DNA of 5,820 nt from an uncultured bacterium (GTDB lineage: Bacteria; Pseudomonadota; Gammaproteobacteria; Burkholderiales; Burkholderiaceae_F). A program made the position numbers and the translations under genes. The notes under the pieces were generated by a model. The model saw only the letters and a program-made list of their open reading frames with translations. It ran no database searches and had not been told where the DNA came from. Below, piece after piece: positions 1-5,672 of this stretch; position 1 is the first letter of the stretch; every line of letters starts with the position of its first letter. The DNA is taken from contig CAJMRV010000112.1 in NCBI GenBank assembly GCA_905215795.1, forward strand, positions 1 through 5,820, given 5' to 3'.

Positions 1-8
1 GAAAAGCC

Positions 9-32
9 CTCCGGACCCCCTCGGTCCGGCGG
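9..32. other. GC-rich stem-loop upstream of tctB
   Basis: CCGGACC (11-17) and GGTCCGG (23-29) form a perfect 7-bp stem with a 5-nt loop CCCTC. Two more C-G pairs can form beyond one mismatch. A T-tract (GCTTTTC) follows the stem only when read on the minus strand, so it is not an obvious plus-strand terminator. The rest of the leader to position 99 is also self-complementary: CCGGCGG near 27-33 can pair with CCGCCGG near 69-75. In TTT operons a tctC gene often precedes tctB, so this could be an intercistronic hairpin that stabilises or attenuates the mRNA. That role is inference, because the upstream gene is outside the window. Confidence 0.4.
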
Positions 33-99
33 CCGGCCTCCCGGTGCATCCGCTCCCTGCGGTGCGCCGCCGGGGCCCCATTGAAAAGAACAAGACGAA

Positions 100-570
100 A
101 TGATCAAGAATCAGAAAGACTTCTGGGCGGGCGTGCTCTTCGCCGTCTTCGGCGTGGCCGCGGTGGTCGTCGCCCGGGAAAACCCCATGGGGACCCTCTC
201 GCGGATGGGTCCCGCCTACTTCCCCACCATCCTCGGCGTGATGCTCGCCGTGCTCGGCGCGGGCATCTCCGTGACGGCGCTCCTCCGACGCCCGGCCTCG
301 GGTTCGGGGCGCATCGCCCCCGTCGAATGGGGCGTGCTCCTCTTCATCCTTTTGGGGCCCTCCGTCTTCGCACTGACGCTCCTGAAGGCGGGGCTCCTCG
401 TGTCGACCTTCCTCATGGTGGCCATTTCCTCGTTTGCGCGTCCCGGCACGGGACGGCTCGAGGTGGTCGTGCTCTCGGCGGTCGTGAGCGGCCTCATCTG
501 GCTGCTCTTCGTCTACGGGATCGGCCTCAGGGTGCCCGTGCTCCCGGTCGCCTCCGCGTTCGGCTTCTGA
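100..570 (+). CDS. tctB: Tripartite tricarboxylate transporter small membrane subunit, TctB family
   Basis: This 156-residue protein is the small integral membrane subunit of a TTT transporter. It partners TctA in the inner membrane to import a carboxylate delivered by a periplasmic TctC-type binding protein. The N-terminus (KDFWAGVLFAVFG, residues 6-18) and the loop motif GTLSRMGPAYFP (31-42) are hallmarks of TctB/DUF1468 proteins. Hydrophobic segments lie at about 9-26, 40-62, 76-112 (probably two passes) and 119-142, and the C-terminal GLRVPVLP (142-149) also fits the family. The start at 100 gives the canonical N-terminus, but the upstream sequence GAACAAGACGAA is only a weak ribosome binding site. 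Only 10 nt separate it from tctA, so the two are surely co-transcribed. The family is clear; the substrate cannot be read from the sequence. Confidence 0.93.
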   Translation: MIKNQKDFWAGVLFAVFGVAAVVVARENPMGTLSRMGPAYFPTILGVMLAVLGAGISVTALLRRPASGSGRIAPVEWGVLLFILLGPSVFALTLLKAGLLVSTFLMVAISSFARPGTGRLEVVVLSAVVSGLIWLLFVYGIGLRVPVLPVASAFGF

Positions 571-575
571 GGAGG
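570..575 (+). promoter_or_regulatory. Shine-Dalgarno site of tctA
   Basis: AGGAGG lies 5 nt before the tctA ATG, and its first base is the last base of the tctB stop codon TGA. This near-consensus site contrasts with the weak site in front of tctB. The overlap suggests translational coupling, with TctA made at least as efficiently as TctB. Confidence 0.85.
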
Positions 576-580
576 ACGTC

Positions 581-2089
581 ATGGATCTCATTGCGAACCT
601 CTGGGTGGGGCTTCAGCACGCCGTCACCCTTCAGAACCTCCTTTACTGCTTCGTGGGCGTCTCCGTGGGCACCCTGATCGGGGTGCTCCCCGGCATGGGG
701 CCGGTGGCGACCGTCGCCATGCTTCTTCCGGTGACCTACTCGCTCGACCCCTCGGCCGCGCTGATCATGCTCGCCGGCATCTACTACGGCGCCCAGTACG
801 GCGGCTCGACGACGGCCGTCCTCGTCAACATCCCGGGCGAGGCGAGCGCCGTGGTGACGTGTCTGGACGGACACAAGATGGCCCTGAGGGGCCGCGCCGG
901 CGCCGCCCTCGGCATCGCCGCGATCGGCAGCTTCGTCGCGGGCACCTTCGCCACGCTCGTGATCGCCGCCTTCGCGGGACCGCTCACCGAACTCGCCTTC
1001 CACTTCGGCCCGGCCGAATATTTCAGCCTGATGGTGCTCGGCCTGGTGGGCGCGGTGGTGCTCGCCAACGGGTCGCTCCCGAAGGCGATCGCCATGATCT
1101 TCGTGGGCCTGATCCTTGGCCTGGTCGGCATGGACGTCAACTCCGGGGCGCTCCGCTACACGTTCGGCGTGGAGGAGCTCATGGACGGGGTCGACTTCGT
1201 GGCGCTCTCGATGGGCATCTACGGGTTCTCCGAGATCATGAAGAACCTCGAGCTCGGCGAGAAGAGGAACCTCGTCTCCAAGCCTGTGGGGAGCGTGCTC
1301 CCGAACCGCACGGAACTCCGCGAGAGCGCCGGGCCGATCGCCCGCGGCACGCTCCTCGGGTCCTTCCTCGGCATCCTGCCCGGGGGCGGCGCGCTCCTTT
1401 CGAGCTTCGCCTCCTACTCGCTTGAGAAGAAGCTCGCCGGCCGCGACGCCTCCCCGCGCTTCGGCGAAGGCAACATCCGCGGCGTGGCTGGGCCCGAGTC
1501 CGCCAACAACGCGGGCGCCCAGACGAGCTTCATCCCGATGCTCACGCTCGGCATCCCCTCGAACGCCGTCATGGCGCTCATGATAGGCGCGATGATGATC
1601 CACGACATCACGCCCGGGCCCCAGGTGATGAGCTCGAACCCCGGCCTCTTCTGGGGGCTGATCGTCTCGATGTGGATCGGCAACATGTTCCTGCTCGTCC
1701 TCAACCTGCCGCTCGTGGGCATGTGGGTCCAGCTCCTGAGGGTGCCCTACCACTGGCTCTATCCGGCGATCCTCTGCTTCTGCTCGATCGGCGTCTACTC
1801 GATCAGCAACAACGTCTTCGACCTCTGGATGACGGTGGGCTTCGGCGTGGTGGGCTACATCTTCAACAAGCTCGACTGCGAGTGCGCGCCCCTGATCCTC
1901 GGCTTCATCCTCGGGCCCATGATGGAGGAGAACATGAGGAGGGCGCTCCTTCTCTCGCGCGGCGACCTCACCACCTTCGTGACGAGTCCGATCTCGTGCT
2001 CGCTTCTGGTGCTCTCGGCCGCGCTCCTCGTGATGGTGCTCCTCCCGGCGGTGCGCTCGGGACGCGAGGAGGCCTTCAAGGAGGACTGA
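581..2089 (+). CDS. tctA: Tripartite tricarboxylate transporter large permease subunit, TctA family
   Basis: This 502-residue protein is the large permease subunit of a TTT system. It forms the translocation path in the inner membrane and is driven by an ion gradient. The length is normal for TctA, with about 10-12 hydrophobic segments. The two signature regions are intact. The first is GVLPGMGP (34-41), then YYGAQYGGSTTAVLVNIPGE (68-87). The second is GILPGGGA (264-271), then GPESANNAGAQTSFIPMLTLG (304-324) and GAMMIHDITPGP (336-347). The recurrence of the GxLPGxG motif reflects the internal duplication of the family. A strong Shine-Dalgarno sits just after the tctB stop, and a terminator follows 24 nt after the stop. 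TctA homologues transport tricarboxylates, dicarboxylates, aromatic acids and other carboxylates, and specificity lies mainly in the absent TctC, so 'tricarboxylate' is a family name, not a demonstrated substrate. Confidence 0.96.
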   Translation: MDLIANLWVGLQHAVTLQNLLYCFVGVSVGTLIGVLPGMGPVATVAMLLPVTYSLDPSAALIMLAGIYYGAQYGGSTTAVLVNIPGEASAVVTCLDGHKMALRGRAGAALGIAAIGSFVAGTFATLVIAAFAGPLTELAFHFGPAEYFSLMVLGLVGAVVLANGSLPKAIAMIFVGLILGLVGMDVNSGALRYTFGVEELMDGVDFVALSMGIYGFSEIMKNLELGEKRNLVSKPVGSVLPNRTELRESAGPIARGTLLGSFLGILPGGGALLSSFASYSLEKKLAGRDASPRFGEGNIRGVAGPESANNAGAQTSFIPMLTLGIPSNAVMALMIGAMMIHDITPGPQVMSSNPGLFWGLIVSMWIGNMFLLVLNLPLVGMWVQLLRVPYHWLYPAILCFCSIGVYSISNNVFDLWMTVGFGVVGYIFNKLDCECAPLILGFILGPMMEENMRRALLLSRGDLTTFVTSPISCSLLVLSAALLVMVLLPAVRSGREEAFKED

Positions 2090-2112
2090 CGCACTCATCC
2101 CCGTGTTCAATG

Positions 2113-2149
2113 AAAAAAGGGGCGCCCTGCAGGCGCCCCTTCGTCGTTT
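2113..2149 (+). terminator. Intrinsic terminator of tctBA
   Basis: GGGGCGCC (2119-2126) pairs perfectly with GGCGCCCC (2132-2139) around the 5-nt loop CTGCA. Two more A-T pairs come from the A-tract just upstream, giving a 10-bp stem. A T-rich tail, TTCGTCGTTT, follows at 2140-2149. It starts 24 nt after the tctA stop. The A-tract at 2113-2118 would give a minus-strand transcript a U-tail too, so it may also stop RNA arriving from the right. Confidence 0.88.
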
Positions 2150-2184
2150 CCGCTCCCCCGTTCCTCCTGCACGGACGGGGGACG

Positions 2185-2222
2185 AAAAAAAAGCTCCGTC
2201 GGACCGAGGTCCGATCGGAGCT
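2185..2222 (-). terminator. Strong minus-strand intrinsic terminator
   Basis: Read on the minus strand, the arm at 2222-2209 pairs with 2204-2192 to form a 13-bp GC-rich stem. It has a single bulged A (2215) and the tetraloop CTCG (2208-2205). Seven unpaired T residues follow (2191-2185). No T-run exists in the other direction, so it acts only on leftward transcription. It lies about 300 bp beyond the nnr stop and beyond a separate terminator at 2433-2470, so it probably ends a different minus-strand RNA. A fail-safe role that shields tctA from antisense read-through is the alternative. Confidence 0.85.
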
Positions 2223-2309
2223 AAACCCTCATAGTAGTTTTGATGACTCAACCAGAATCAGGAGAACACGGAATAAAGAAGATGTTTCCAAGCGGTCCGT
2301 CTTCGTTCC
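2185..2309 (-). ncRNA. Candidate small RNA of about 125 nt
   Basis: This is inferred from three signals in order on the minus strand. A TAGAAT -10 box lies at 2320-2315, a predicted start at about 2309-2307, and a very strong terminator at 2222-2185. Within the RNA, ACGGAA/TTCCGT (2311-2306 with 2273-2268) stacks on GAAGA/TCTTC (2304-2300 with 2282-2278). This forms an 11-bp 5' stem-loop with a 17-nt loop and an asymmetric bulge. The next 45 nt or so (2267-2223) look unpaired and contain TTCTCCT (2266-2260), which is complementary to Shine-Dalgarno sequences. No ORF longer than a few codons is present on this strand. The layout of 5' hairpin, single-stranded CU-rich seed and terminator stem with U-tail is typical of Hfq-type trans-acting sRNAs. 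It matches no family I recognise. Confidence 0.35.
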
Positions 2310-2314
2310 GTATG

Positions 2315-2343
2315 ATTCTAATGTACAGATTTTTTATTTTGAG
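2315..2343 (-). promoter_or_regulatory. Putative promoter of the minus-strand sRNA
   Basis: On the minus strand, TAGAAT (2320-2315) matches the sigma-70 -10 consensus at 5 of 6 positions. CTCAAA (2343-2338), 17 bp upstream, matches the -35 at only 3 of 6. The spacer is AT-rich with an A6 run, which favours melting. The same TAGAAT hexamer occurs in other intergenic regions of the window. The weak -35 keeps confidence low. Confidence 0.35.
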
Positions 2344-2432
2344 AGTGTGACGGGAAACGAGAGGATGTATCGATTTGTTACAGCAGTAATTCTTCAAAAA
2401 GCCGAAACATATTGATATGCAAGGGATTTATG

Positions 2433-2470
2433 AAAAACGCACGACGCAAATTGTTACGTCGGGCGTTCTT
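2433..2470 (-). terminator. Terminator of nnr, possibly bidirectional
   Basis: AACGCACGACG (2436-2446) and CGTCGGGCGTT (2457-2467) form an 11-bp stem with one mismatch and a 10-nt AT-rich loop. On the minus strand the stem runs into a T5 tract (2437-2433), about 50 nt after the nnr stop. On the plus strand it is followed by CTTCT, a weaker tail, so it may also stop read-through from tctA. Confidence 0.7.
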
Positions 2471-2517
2471 CTATGACAACTCGAAACAAAACATCGGGTT
2501 GATTATCGGCGTCCTGC

Positions 2518-3984
2518 TCAGCGCAGTTCTTCGGCTCGGTCGGAGGCGAGGATGGCCATCGCGTTGGGGGCGATGTCGCTGGCGGTGAAGCCGGCGAGGA
2601 AGCCTTCGGCGGCCTGGCCGTGGTAGTACACGGCGGCGAGGACCGCTTCGCACATGTCGAACTTCTGGGCGAAGAAGGCGCCGATCATGCCGGCGAGGAC
2701 GTCGCCGCTGCCGGCGGTGGCCAGGGCGGCCGAACCCGTCGGGTTGATCCAGGAGCGCGAGGAGCGCAGCGAAATCACGGAGCCGGCGCCCTTGAGGACG
2801 ACGATGGCGCCCGTCTGCACGGCGAGTTCGCGGCAGGCGGCGACGCGGTCGACGGTGACCTCCTCGACGGGACGGCGGAGCAGCCTGGCCGCTTCAGCGG
2901 CGTGCGGCGTGATGACCGTCGGATCGAGACGCGCGAGCAGACGGTCCTGGAGCTTCATGTCCTTGCTGATGATGTTCAGACCGTCGGCGTCGATGACGAG
3001 CGGGCCCTTGAAGTCGAGGGCGCGGCTCACGGCCTCCTTGGCCTTTTCGGATTCACCGAGGCCGCAGCCGATCACGAGGGCGTTGATCTTCGAGAAGTCG
3101 AGCTTGGCGGGCATCATGATCTCGGGGTAGAGCAGGTCGACGGCCGGGGCCTTCTCGGAGAGGCACTCGAGCATGACGCGGCCGGCGCCGCAGACGGAGC
3201 CAGCACGGGCGGCGAGGAGCGCCGCGCCGATCATGCCGGTGTCGCCGGCGATCACGCCGAGGCTGCCGAAGTCGCCCTTGTGGGAGTTCTCCAGGCGCGG
3301 GGCGCGCACGTGGGCGAATTCGTCGGTGCCCACCACGGAGAGGCGGGAGAGCGGAACGGAGACGTCGAGCTCGCGCAGGACGATCTCGCCGGCGCAGTCG
3401 GCGCCCTTGTTCATGTAGAGGCCGGCCTTCGTGCAGAGGTAGGCGATGGTGATGTCGGCGCGGATGCCGAAGGAGCCCACGTAGTTGCCCGTGGCGGCAT
3501 TGAGGCCCGAGGGGACGTCCAGGGCGATCTTGAGCGCTTCGCGTTCGTTGAACCAGAGGAGAGCGTCGAGGTAGTCGCCCGAAAGCGGCTTGTCCAGGCC
3601 CATGCCGAACATGGCGTCGACGACGCAGTCGGCCTTGCGGGTCATGTAGGGATCCTTGGCCGTCTCGCCGCCCTTCTCAAGGTAGGCTTCGAGCGCGGCG
3701 CGGGCCAGTTCGGTGCGGGGGCGCCTGCCGCCGGGGAGGACGACCATGACGTCGACGCCGGCGTCGAGCAGGTGGCAGGCGGCCCTCAGACCGTCGCCGC
3801 CGTTGTTGCCCGGCCCGACGAGGATCGTCACCTTCGGGAGTTCCTCTTCGGTGCGGAAGCGCTCGAGGATGAGCTCCGCGGCGGCTTCGCCGGCGCGGTC
3901 CATCAGGGCGCCCAGGCCGATGCGGTTGTCCACTCGGTGTTCGAGTTCGGCGAGTTCGTCGGTGTTGAGAATAGTCAGACTCAT
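2518..3984 (-). CDS. nnr: Bifunctional NAD(P)HX epimerase / ADP- or ATP-dependent NAD(P)HX dehydratase
   Basis: This 488-residue protein repairs NAD(P)H that has been hydrated by heat or by side reactions. The N-terminal YjeF domain (about 1-215) epimerises R- to S-NAD(P)HX. It shows GPGNNGGDG (57-65), the acidic VDAMFGMGL region (122-130) and LDVPSGL (155-161). The C-terminal ribokinase-like domain (about 225-488) dehydrates S-NAD(P)HX. It shows HKGDFGSLGVIAG (235-247), DADG (332-335), TPHAAE (359-364), a lysine-glycine strand VVLKG (395-399), ATAGSGDVLAG (422-432) and YHG (454-456). I chose ATG 3984 because the family N-terminus begins there and GAGGA lies 8 nt upstream. An upstream ATG at 3999 is possible, and the open frame back to 4242 encodes low-complexity sequence. 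Small deviations are PHAAE where PHPGE is common, and GSAAL where GNPGL or GNAGM is common. The catalytic GSGD aspartate is intact, so both activities are expected. Confidence 0.95.
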   Translation of the reverse strand: MSLTILNTDELAELEHRVDNRIGLGALMDRAGEAAAELILERFRTEEELPKVTILVGPGNNGGDGLRAACHLLDAGVDVMVVLPGGRRPRTELARAALEAYLEKGGETAKDPYMTRKADCVVDAMFGMGLDKPLSGDYLDALLWFNEREALKIALDVPSGLNAATGNYVGSFGIRADITIAYLCTKAGLYMNKGADCAGEIVLRELDVSVPLSRLSVVGTDEFAHVRAPRLENSHKGDFGSLGVIAGDTGMIGAALLAARAGSVCGAGRVMLECLSEKAPAVDLLYPEIMMPAKLDFSKINALVIGCGLGESEKAKEAVSRALDFKGPLVIDADGLNIISKDMKLQDRLLARLDPTVITPHAAEAARLLRRPVEEVTVDRVAACRELAVQTGAIVVLKGAGSVISLRSSRSWINPTGSAALATAGSGDVLAGMIGAFFAQKFDMCEAVLAAVYYHGQAAEGFLAGFTASDIAPNAMAILASDRAEELR

Positions 3985-3992
3985 GGGGGTTG

Positions 3993-3997
3993 TCCTC
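3993..3997 (-). promoter_or_regulatory. Shine-Dalgarno site fixing the nnr start
   Basis: GAGGA on the minus strand ends 8 nt before the ATG at 3984. This supports that start over the in-frame ATG at 3999, which overlaps the site itself, and over the far upstream ATG at 4242. Confidence 0.7.
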
Positions 3998-4145
3998 ATA
4001 ATGGGTGAATTCGTGGCCGGGCCCCTCTTCTTGCGGGGGCTCCGGCAGGGTCCTGATCTCCCGGGCCGGGGTGCTTCGCGCGGGCGCGTCCGAAAGGGGC
4101 GGGGCGTCCGCCGTGCCGTGGAATCCGGGGGCCCGTCCGAGGGAA

Positions 4146-4184
4146 ATTCTATTGATTGTACTCCTTCATGCGCGTCTTTTTTAA
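4146..4184 (-). promoter_or_regulatory. Candidate nnr promoter(s) with about 155-nt leader
   Basis: Two overlapping -10 boxes are visible on the minus strand. TACAAT (4160-4155) has TTAAAA (4184-4179) as -35 at 18 bp, matching 5/6 and 4/6. TAGAAT (4151-4146) has no good -35 at 16-18 bp. Transcription would start near 4148 or 4139, leaving a leader of roughly 155-165 nt before nnr. The leader is GC-rich and can fold (for example GCCCC 4021-4025 with GGGGC 4036-4040), but I recognise no riboswitch. No U-tailed terminator lies between the upstream oxidoreductase and here, so nnr may also receive read-through. Confidence 0.45.
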
Positions 4185-4189
4185 GACGC
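4172..4189. promoter_or_regulatory. 18-bp palindrome over the nnr -35, possible operator
   Basis: GCGTCTT (4172-4178) and AAGACGC (4183-4189) are perfect inverted repeats around TTTT. Allowing one mismatch, the symmetry extends to 4169-4192 (TG...CA). Neither strand has a T-run after the hairpin, so it does not look like a terminator. It covers the -35 TTAAAA (4184-4179) of the candidate nnr promoter, where a dimeric repressor would be expected to sit. No regulator gene is in the window to pair with it. Confidence 0.4.
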
Positions 4190-4254
4190 ACACGGGGAGC
4201 CCCTCCGGCGCTGTTGCGGCGAAGGGGTCCGGGGGCCCGCAAAGGGGCCTTCTA

Positions 4255-5475
4255 TCAGGCGAAGCGCGAGGGCGAGAGGCCTTCGGCGAAGGGGTTTTCG
4301 ACGCCCGAGACGACGTTGGCGAGCGTCTCGGCGTAGACGGGAGCGAGGTCGTCGCCATGTGCCCCGCCCGCCACGTTCACGTAGAGGCCGGGCCAGGCGG
4401 TCGCACCGACGAGCGCCATGCCGTCGGCGCACGCGAGCACGCTCTGGGTGAGGTAGCGCCCTTCGTGCCAGTCGGCCGATTCGGGGAAGAGGTCGATGCC
4501 GGTCTGCCAGAGTGCGCGGCAGGCGGCCTCCACGTCGTAGCCCTCGGGAAGGCCGAGGTGCCAGCAGCCCATCAGGCGCAGGAAGTTCTGCGTGGGGGCG
4601 ACGGCGCGTCCGTCCTCGAAGACGACCGAGTGGCGCGGGCGCGTCACCTCGCCGATCATCTCGATCGAGAGCATGGAGCGGCTCACCGGAGCGGTGGGCG
4701 CGTTGAAGAGGGCCTTTTCCGGAAGGAGGTCGGTCGTTTCCGGTCCCGTGGCGAGGACGACCGCGTCGCCCATGACGTCGCCCTGGGCGGTGGCCACGCC
4801 GACGATGGCGTCGTCGCGGCGGATGAAGTCGACGACGCGGCGGTTCACGAGGAGCTGGACGCCCTTCTTCTCGAGGAGCACGTCCTTGAGCTGGCGCGCG
4901 TAGTAGCTCACCGACCAGGTCGCCTCCCTCAGGAACGAGACCGATTCGATGCCGGTGGCGGCCATCAGGCTCGGTTCGATCGGCAGCACGGCGTCGAGGC
5001 CGAGGGGCTTGGAGGCGTGTCCGCCCTCGGAGCCCGGGCCCGTTCCCTCCGACGGATTGATGACGATGCTCCCGGCGCTCTCGAGGAGGTCGAGTCCGAG
5101 GGCGCCCGCTTCGGCGCGCAGCATGACGGCGGCCTTCAGGGCGAGTTCGCGGCGGATCTCCGCCTTGGCGGCGATCCTCTCAGGACGGCGCTCCTTGGCG
5201 AGCGCGTTGACGAAGCCGGGATGCTTGATCGCCTGGGAGGACGAATAGAGCAGTCCTTCGGTCCCCGTGCGGCGTGCACGGATCCTTCCGATGCGGCCGG
5301 CTTCGGGCGCCGGTGGCGGGAGCGAGGGAAGGCCGATCAGGCCCGCCGCGGTGTAGGAGGCCTTCTGGCACGCGTTGGGAAGCGCTTCGACGAGGACCGG
5401 TTCGTGGCCCTTGTCGATGAGGTGCAGGGCGGTCTCGAGTCCGGTGAGGCCGGCGCCCACGATGATGATCTTCAT
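4255..5475 (-). CDS. FAD-dependent oxidoreductase, DadA/D-amino acid oxidase superfamily
   Basis: This 406-residue flavoprotein is probably a cytosolic or membrane-associated dehydrogenase of amino acids or amines. The N-terminus is a Rossmann dinucleotide-binding fold: VGAGLTG (6-12, GxGxxG) and VLVE (27-30), whose glutamate binds the adenosine ribose of FAD. VVLATGPETTDLL (239-251) is the second FAD-contact motif. YLTQSVLACADGMALVG (341-357) followed by LYVNVAGGAHG (364-374) corresponds to the DAO-family C-terminal segment. That segment is usually RPxTPDGxPxIG then GHGxxGW, so several usual residues differ here. Length is close to DadA (about 410-430). ATG 5475 is chosen because the Rossmann strand begins immediately. 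The upstream in-frame extension to 5565 is proline/glycine-rich and unconserved, and no good Shine-Dalgarno precedes 5475. It lies upstream of nnr with a 270-bp gap and no visible terminator. The superfamily is secure; the substrate is not. Confidence 0.88.
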   Translation of the reverse strand: MKIIIVGAGLTGLETALHLIDKGHEPVLVEALPNACQKASYTAAGLIGLPSLPPPAPEAGRIGRIRARRTGTEGLLYSSSQAIKHPGFVNALAKERRPERIAAKAEIRRELALKAAVMLRAEAGALGLDLLESAGSIVINPSEGTGPGSEGGHASKPLGLDAVLPIEPSLMAATGIESVSFLREATWSVSYYARQLKDVLLEKKGVQLLVNRRVVDFIRRDDAIVGVATAQGDVMGDAVVLATGPETTDLLPEKALFNAPTAPVSRSMLSIEMIGEVTRPRHSVVFEDGRAVAPTQNFLRLMGCWHLGLPEGYDVEAACRALWQTGIDLFPESADWHEGRYLTQSVLACADGMALVGATAWPGLYVNVAGGAHGDDLAPVYAETLANVVSGVENPFAEGLSPSRFA

Positions 5476-5534
5476 GACGTGTCGGATGCTCTTTTGTTCG
5501 TTGGTGTGGCGGGAGCCGGACGGGCCGTCTCCCC

Positions 5535-5553
5535 GGGGCCCCGTCGGGGTCCC
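5535..5553. other. GC-rich stem-loop in the oxidoreductase leader
   Basis: GGGGCCCC (5535-5542) and GGGGTCCC (5546-5553) form an 8-bp stem around GTC, with one mispair (G-T read on the plus strand, A-C on the minus). It falls just inside the predicted minus-strand 5' leader. With no T-tail it is not a terminator, and it could affect mRNA stability or ribosome access. Confidence 0.35.
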
Positions 5554-5563
5554 TGATCCTCTC

Positions 5564-5592
5564 ATTCTAGCGGGCTTTCGGGCGGGACTCCA
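5564..5592 (-). promoter_or_regulatory. Candidate promoter of the oxidoreductase
   Basis: On the minus strand TAGAAT (5569-5564) is preceded, with a 17-bp spacer, by TGGAGT (5592-5587), which matches the -35 at 3 of 6. The context GCTAGAATGA is a style often seen in Burkholderiales promoters. The predicted start near 5557 leaves a leader of about 80 nt before the ATG at 5475. Confidence 0.5.
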
Positions 5593-5653
5593 CCGTCCCC
5601 GCGCCTCCGCGGGAGGGCGCGCGGGGGGATGCGCACGTCCGTCATGAGGGGAG

Positions 5654-5672
5654 CCACGGGTGTCCCCCGTGG
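5654..5672. promoter_or_regulatory. Inverted repeat over the -35 of the plus-strand gene
   Basis: CCACGGG (5654-5660) and CCCGTGG (5666-5672) are perfect 7-bp inverted repeats separated by TGTCC. No T-run follows on either strand. The only -35-like sequence for the TAGAAT at 5684 lies inside it, so a DNA-binding regulator could act here. It could equally be a transcribed hairpin. Confidence 0.35.

Larger units (their letters stand above)
2226..2515. other. AT-rich intergenic island between convergent units
   Basis: GC content falls to about 35-40% per 60-base line here, against about 60-77% in the flanking genes, and returns to high GC exactly at the end of nnr. The region contains the start of the candidate sRNA, its promoter and the nnr terminator. 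I recognise no protein family in any frame, no tRNA, and no transposase or attachment-site remnant. Low GC can mark promoters and convergent intergenic regions, or a decayed foreign insert. Confidence 0.7.

Noticed and set aside
81..677. 198-codon plus-strand frame overlapping tctB
   Set aside because: Arg/Pro/Gly-rich out-of-frame reading of tctB and the start of tctA, with no family features.
527..2251. 574-codon minus-strand frame antisense to tctA
   Set aside because: The translation is dominated by Arg, His, Glu and Ala, as expected from reading GC-rich codons backwards. The plus strand encodes an unmistakable TctA, and the frame runs through both terminators.
2620..4008. 462-codon plus-strand frame opposite nnr
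   Set aside because: Low-complexity Gly/Ala/Asp/Val-rich composition with no recognisable motif; it is the shadow of nnr's GC-rich third positions.
4172..4189. Palindrome considered as the oxidoreductase terminator
   Set aside because: The T-run is in the loop, not after the stem, on the plus strand, and is an A-run on the minus strand. Neither orientation has a U-tail downstream.
3985..4242. N-terminal extension of nnr to an ATG at 4242
   Set aside because: The added 86 residues are Arg/Pro-rich, unlike any YjeF N-terminus, and would span the candidate promoter and palindrome. The Shine-Dalgarno supports 3984.
4149..4358. 69-codon minus-strand frame spanning the end of the oxidoreductase
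   Set aside because: Serine/arginine-rich shadow sequence that reads into the palindrome and ends at the promoter; no Shine-Dalgarno or family.
4156..5556. 466-codon plus-strand frame opposite the oxidoreductase
   Set aside because: Shadow frame with biased His/Arg/Glu/Gly composition; the minus strand carries clear FAD-binding motifs.
5476..5565. 30-residue upstream extension of the oxidoreductase
   Set aside because: It would place Gly/Pro-rich sequence before a Rossmann strand that should start the protein, and its start overlaps the -10 box.
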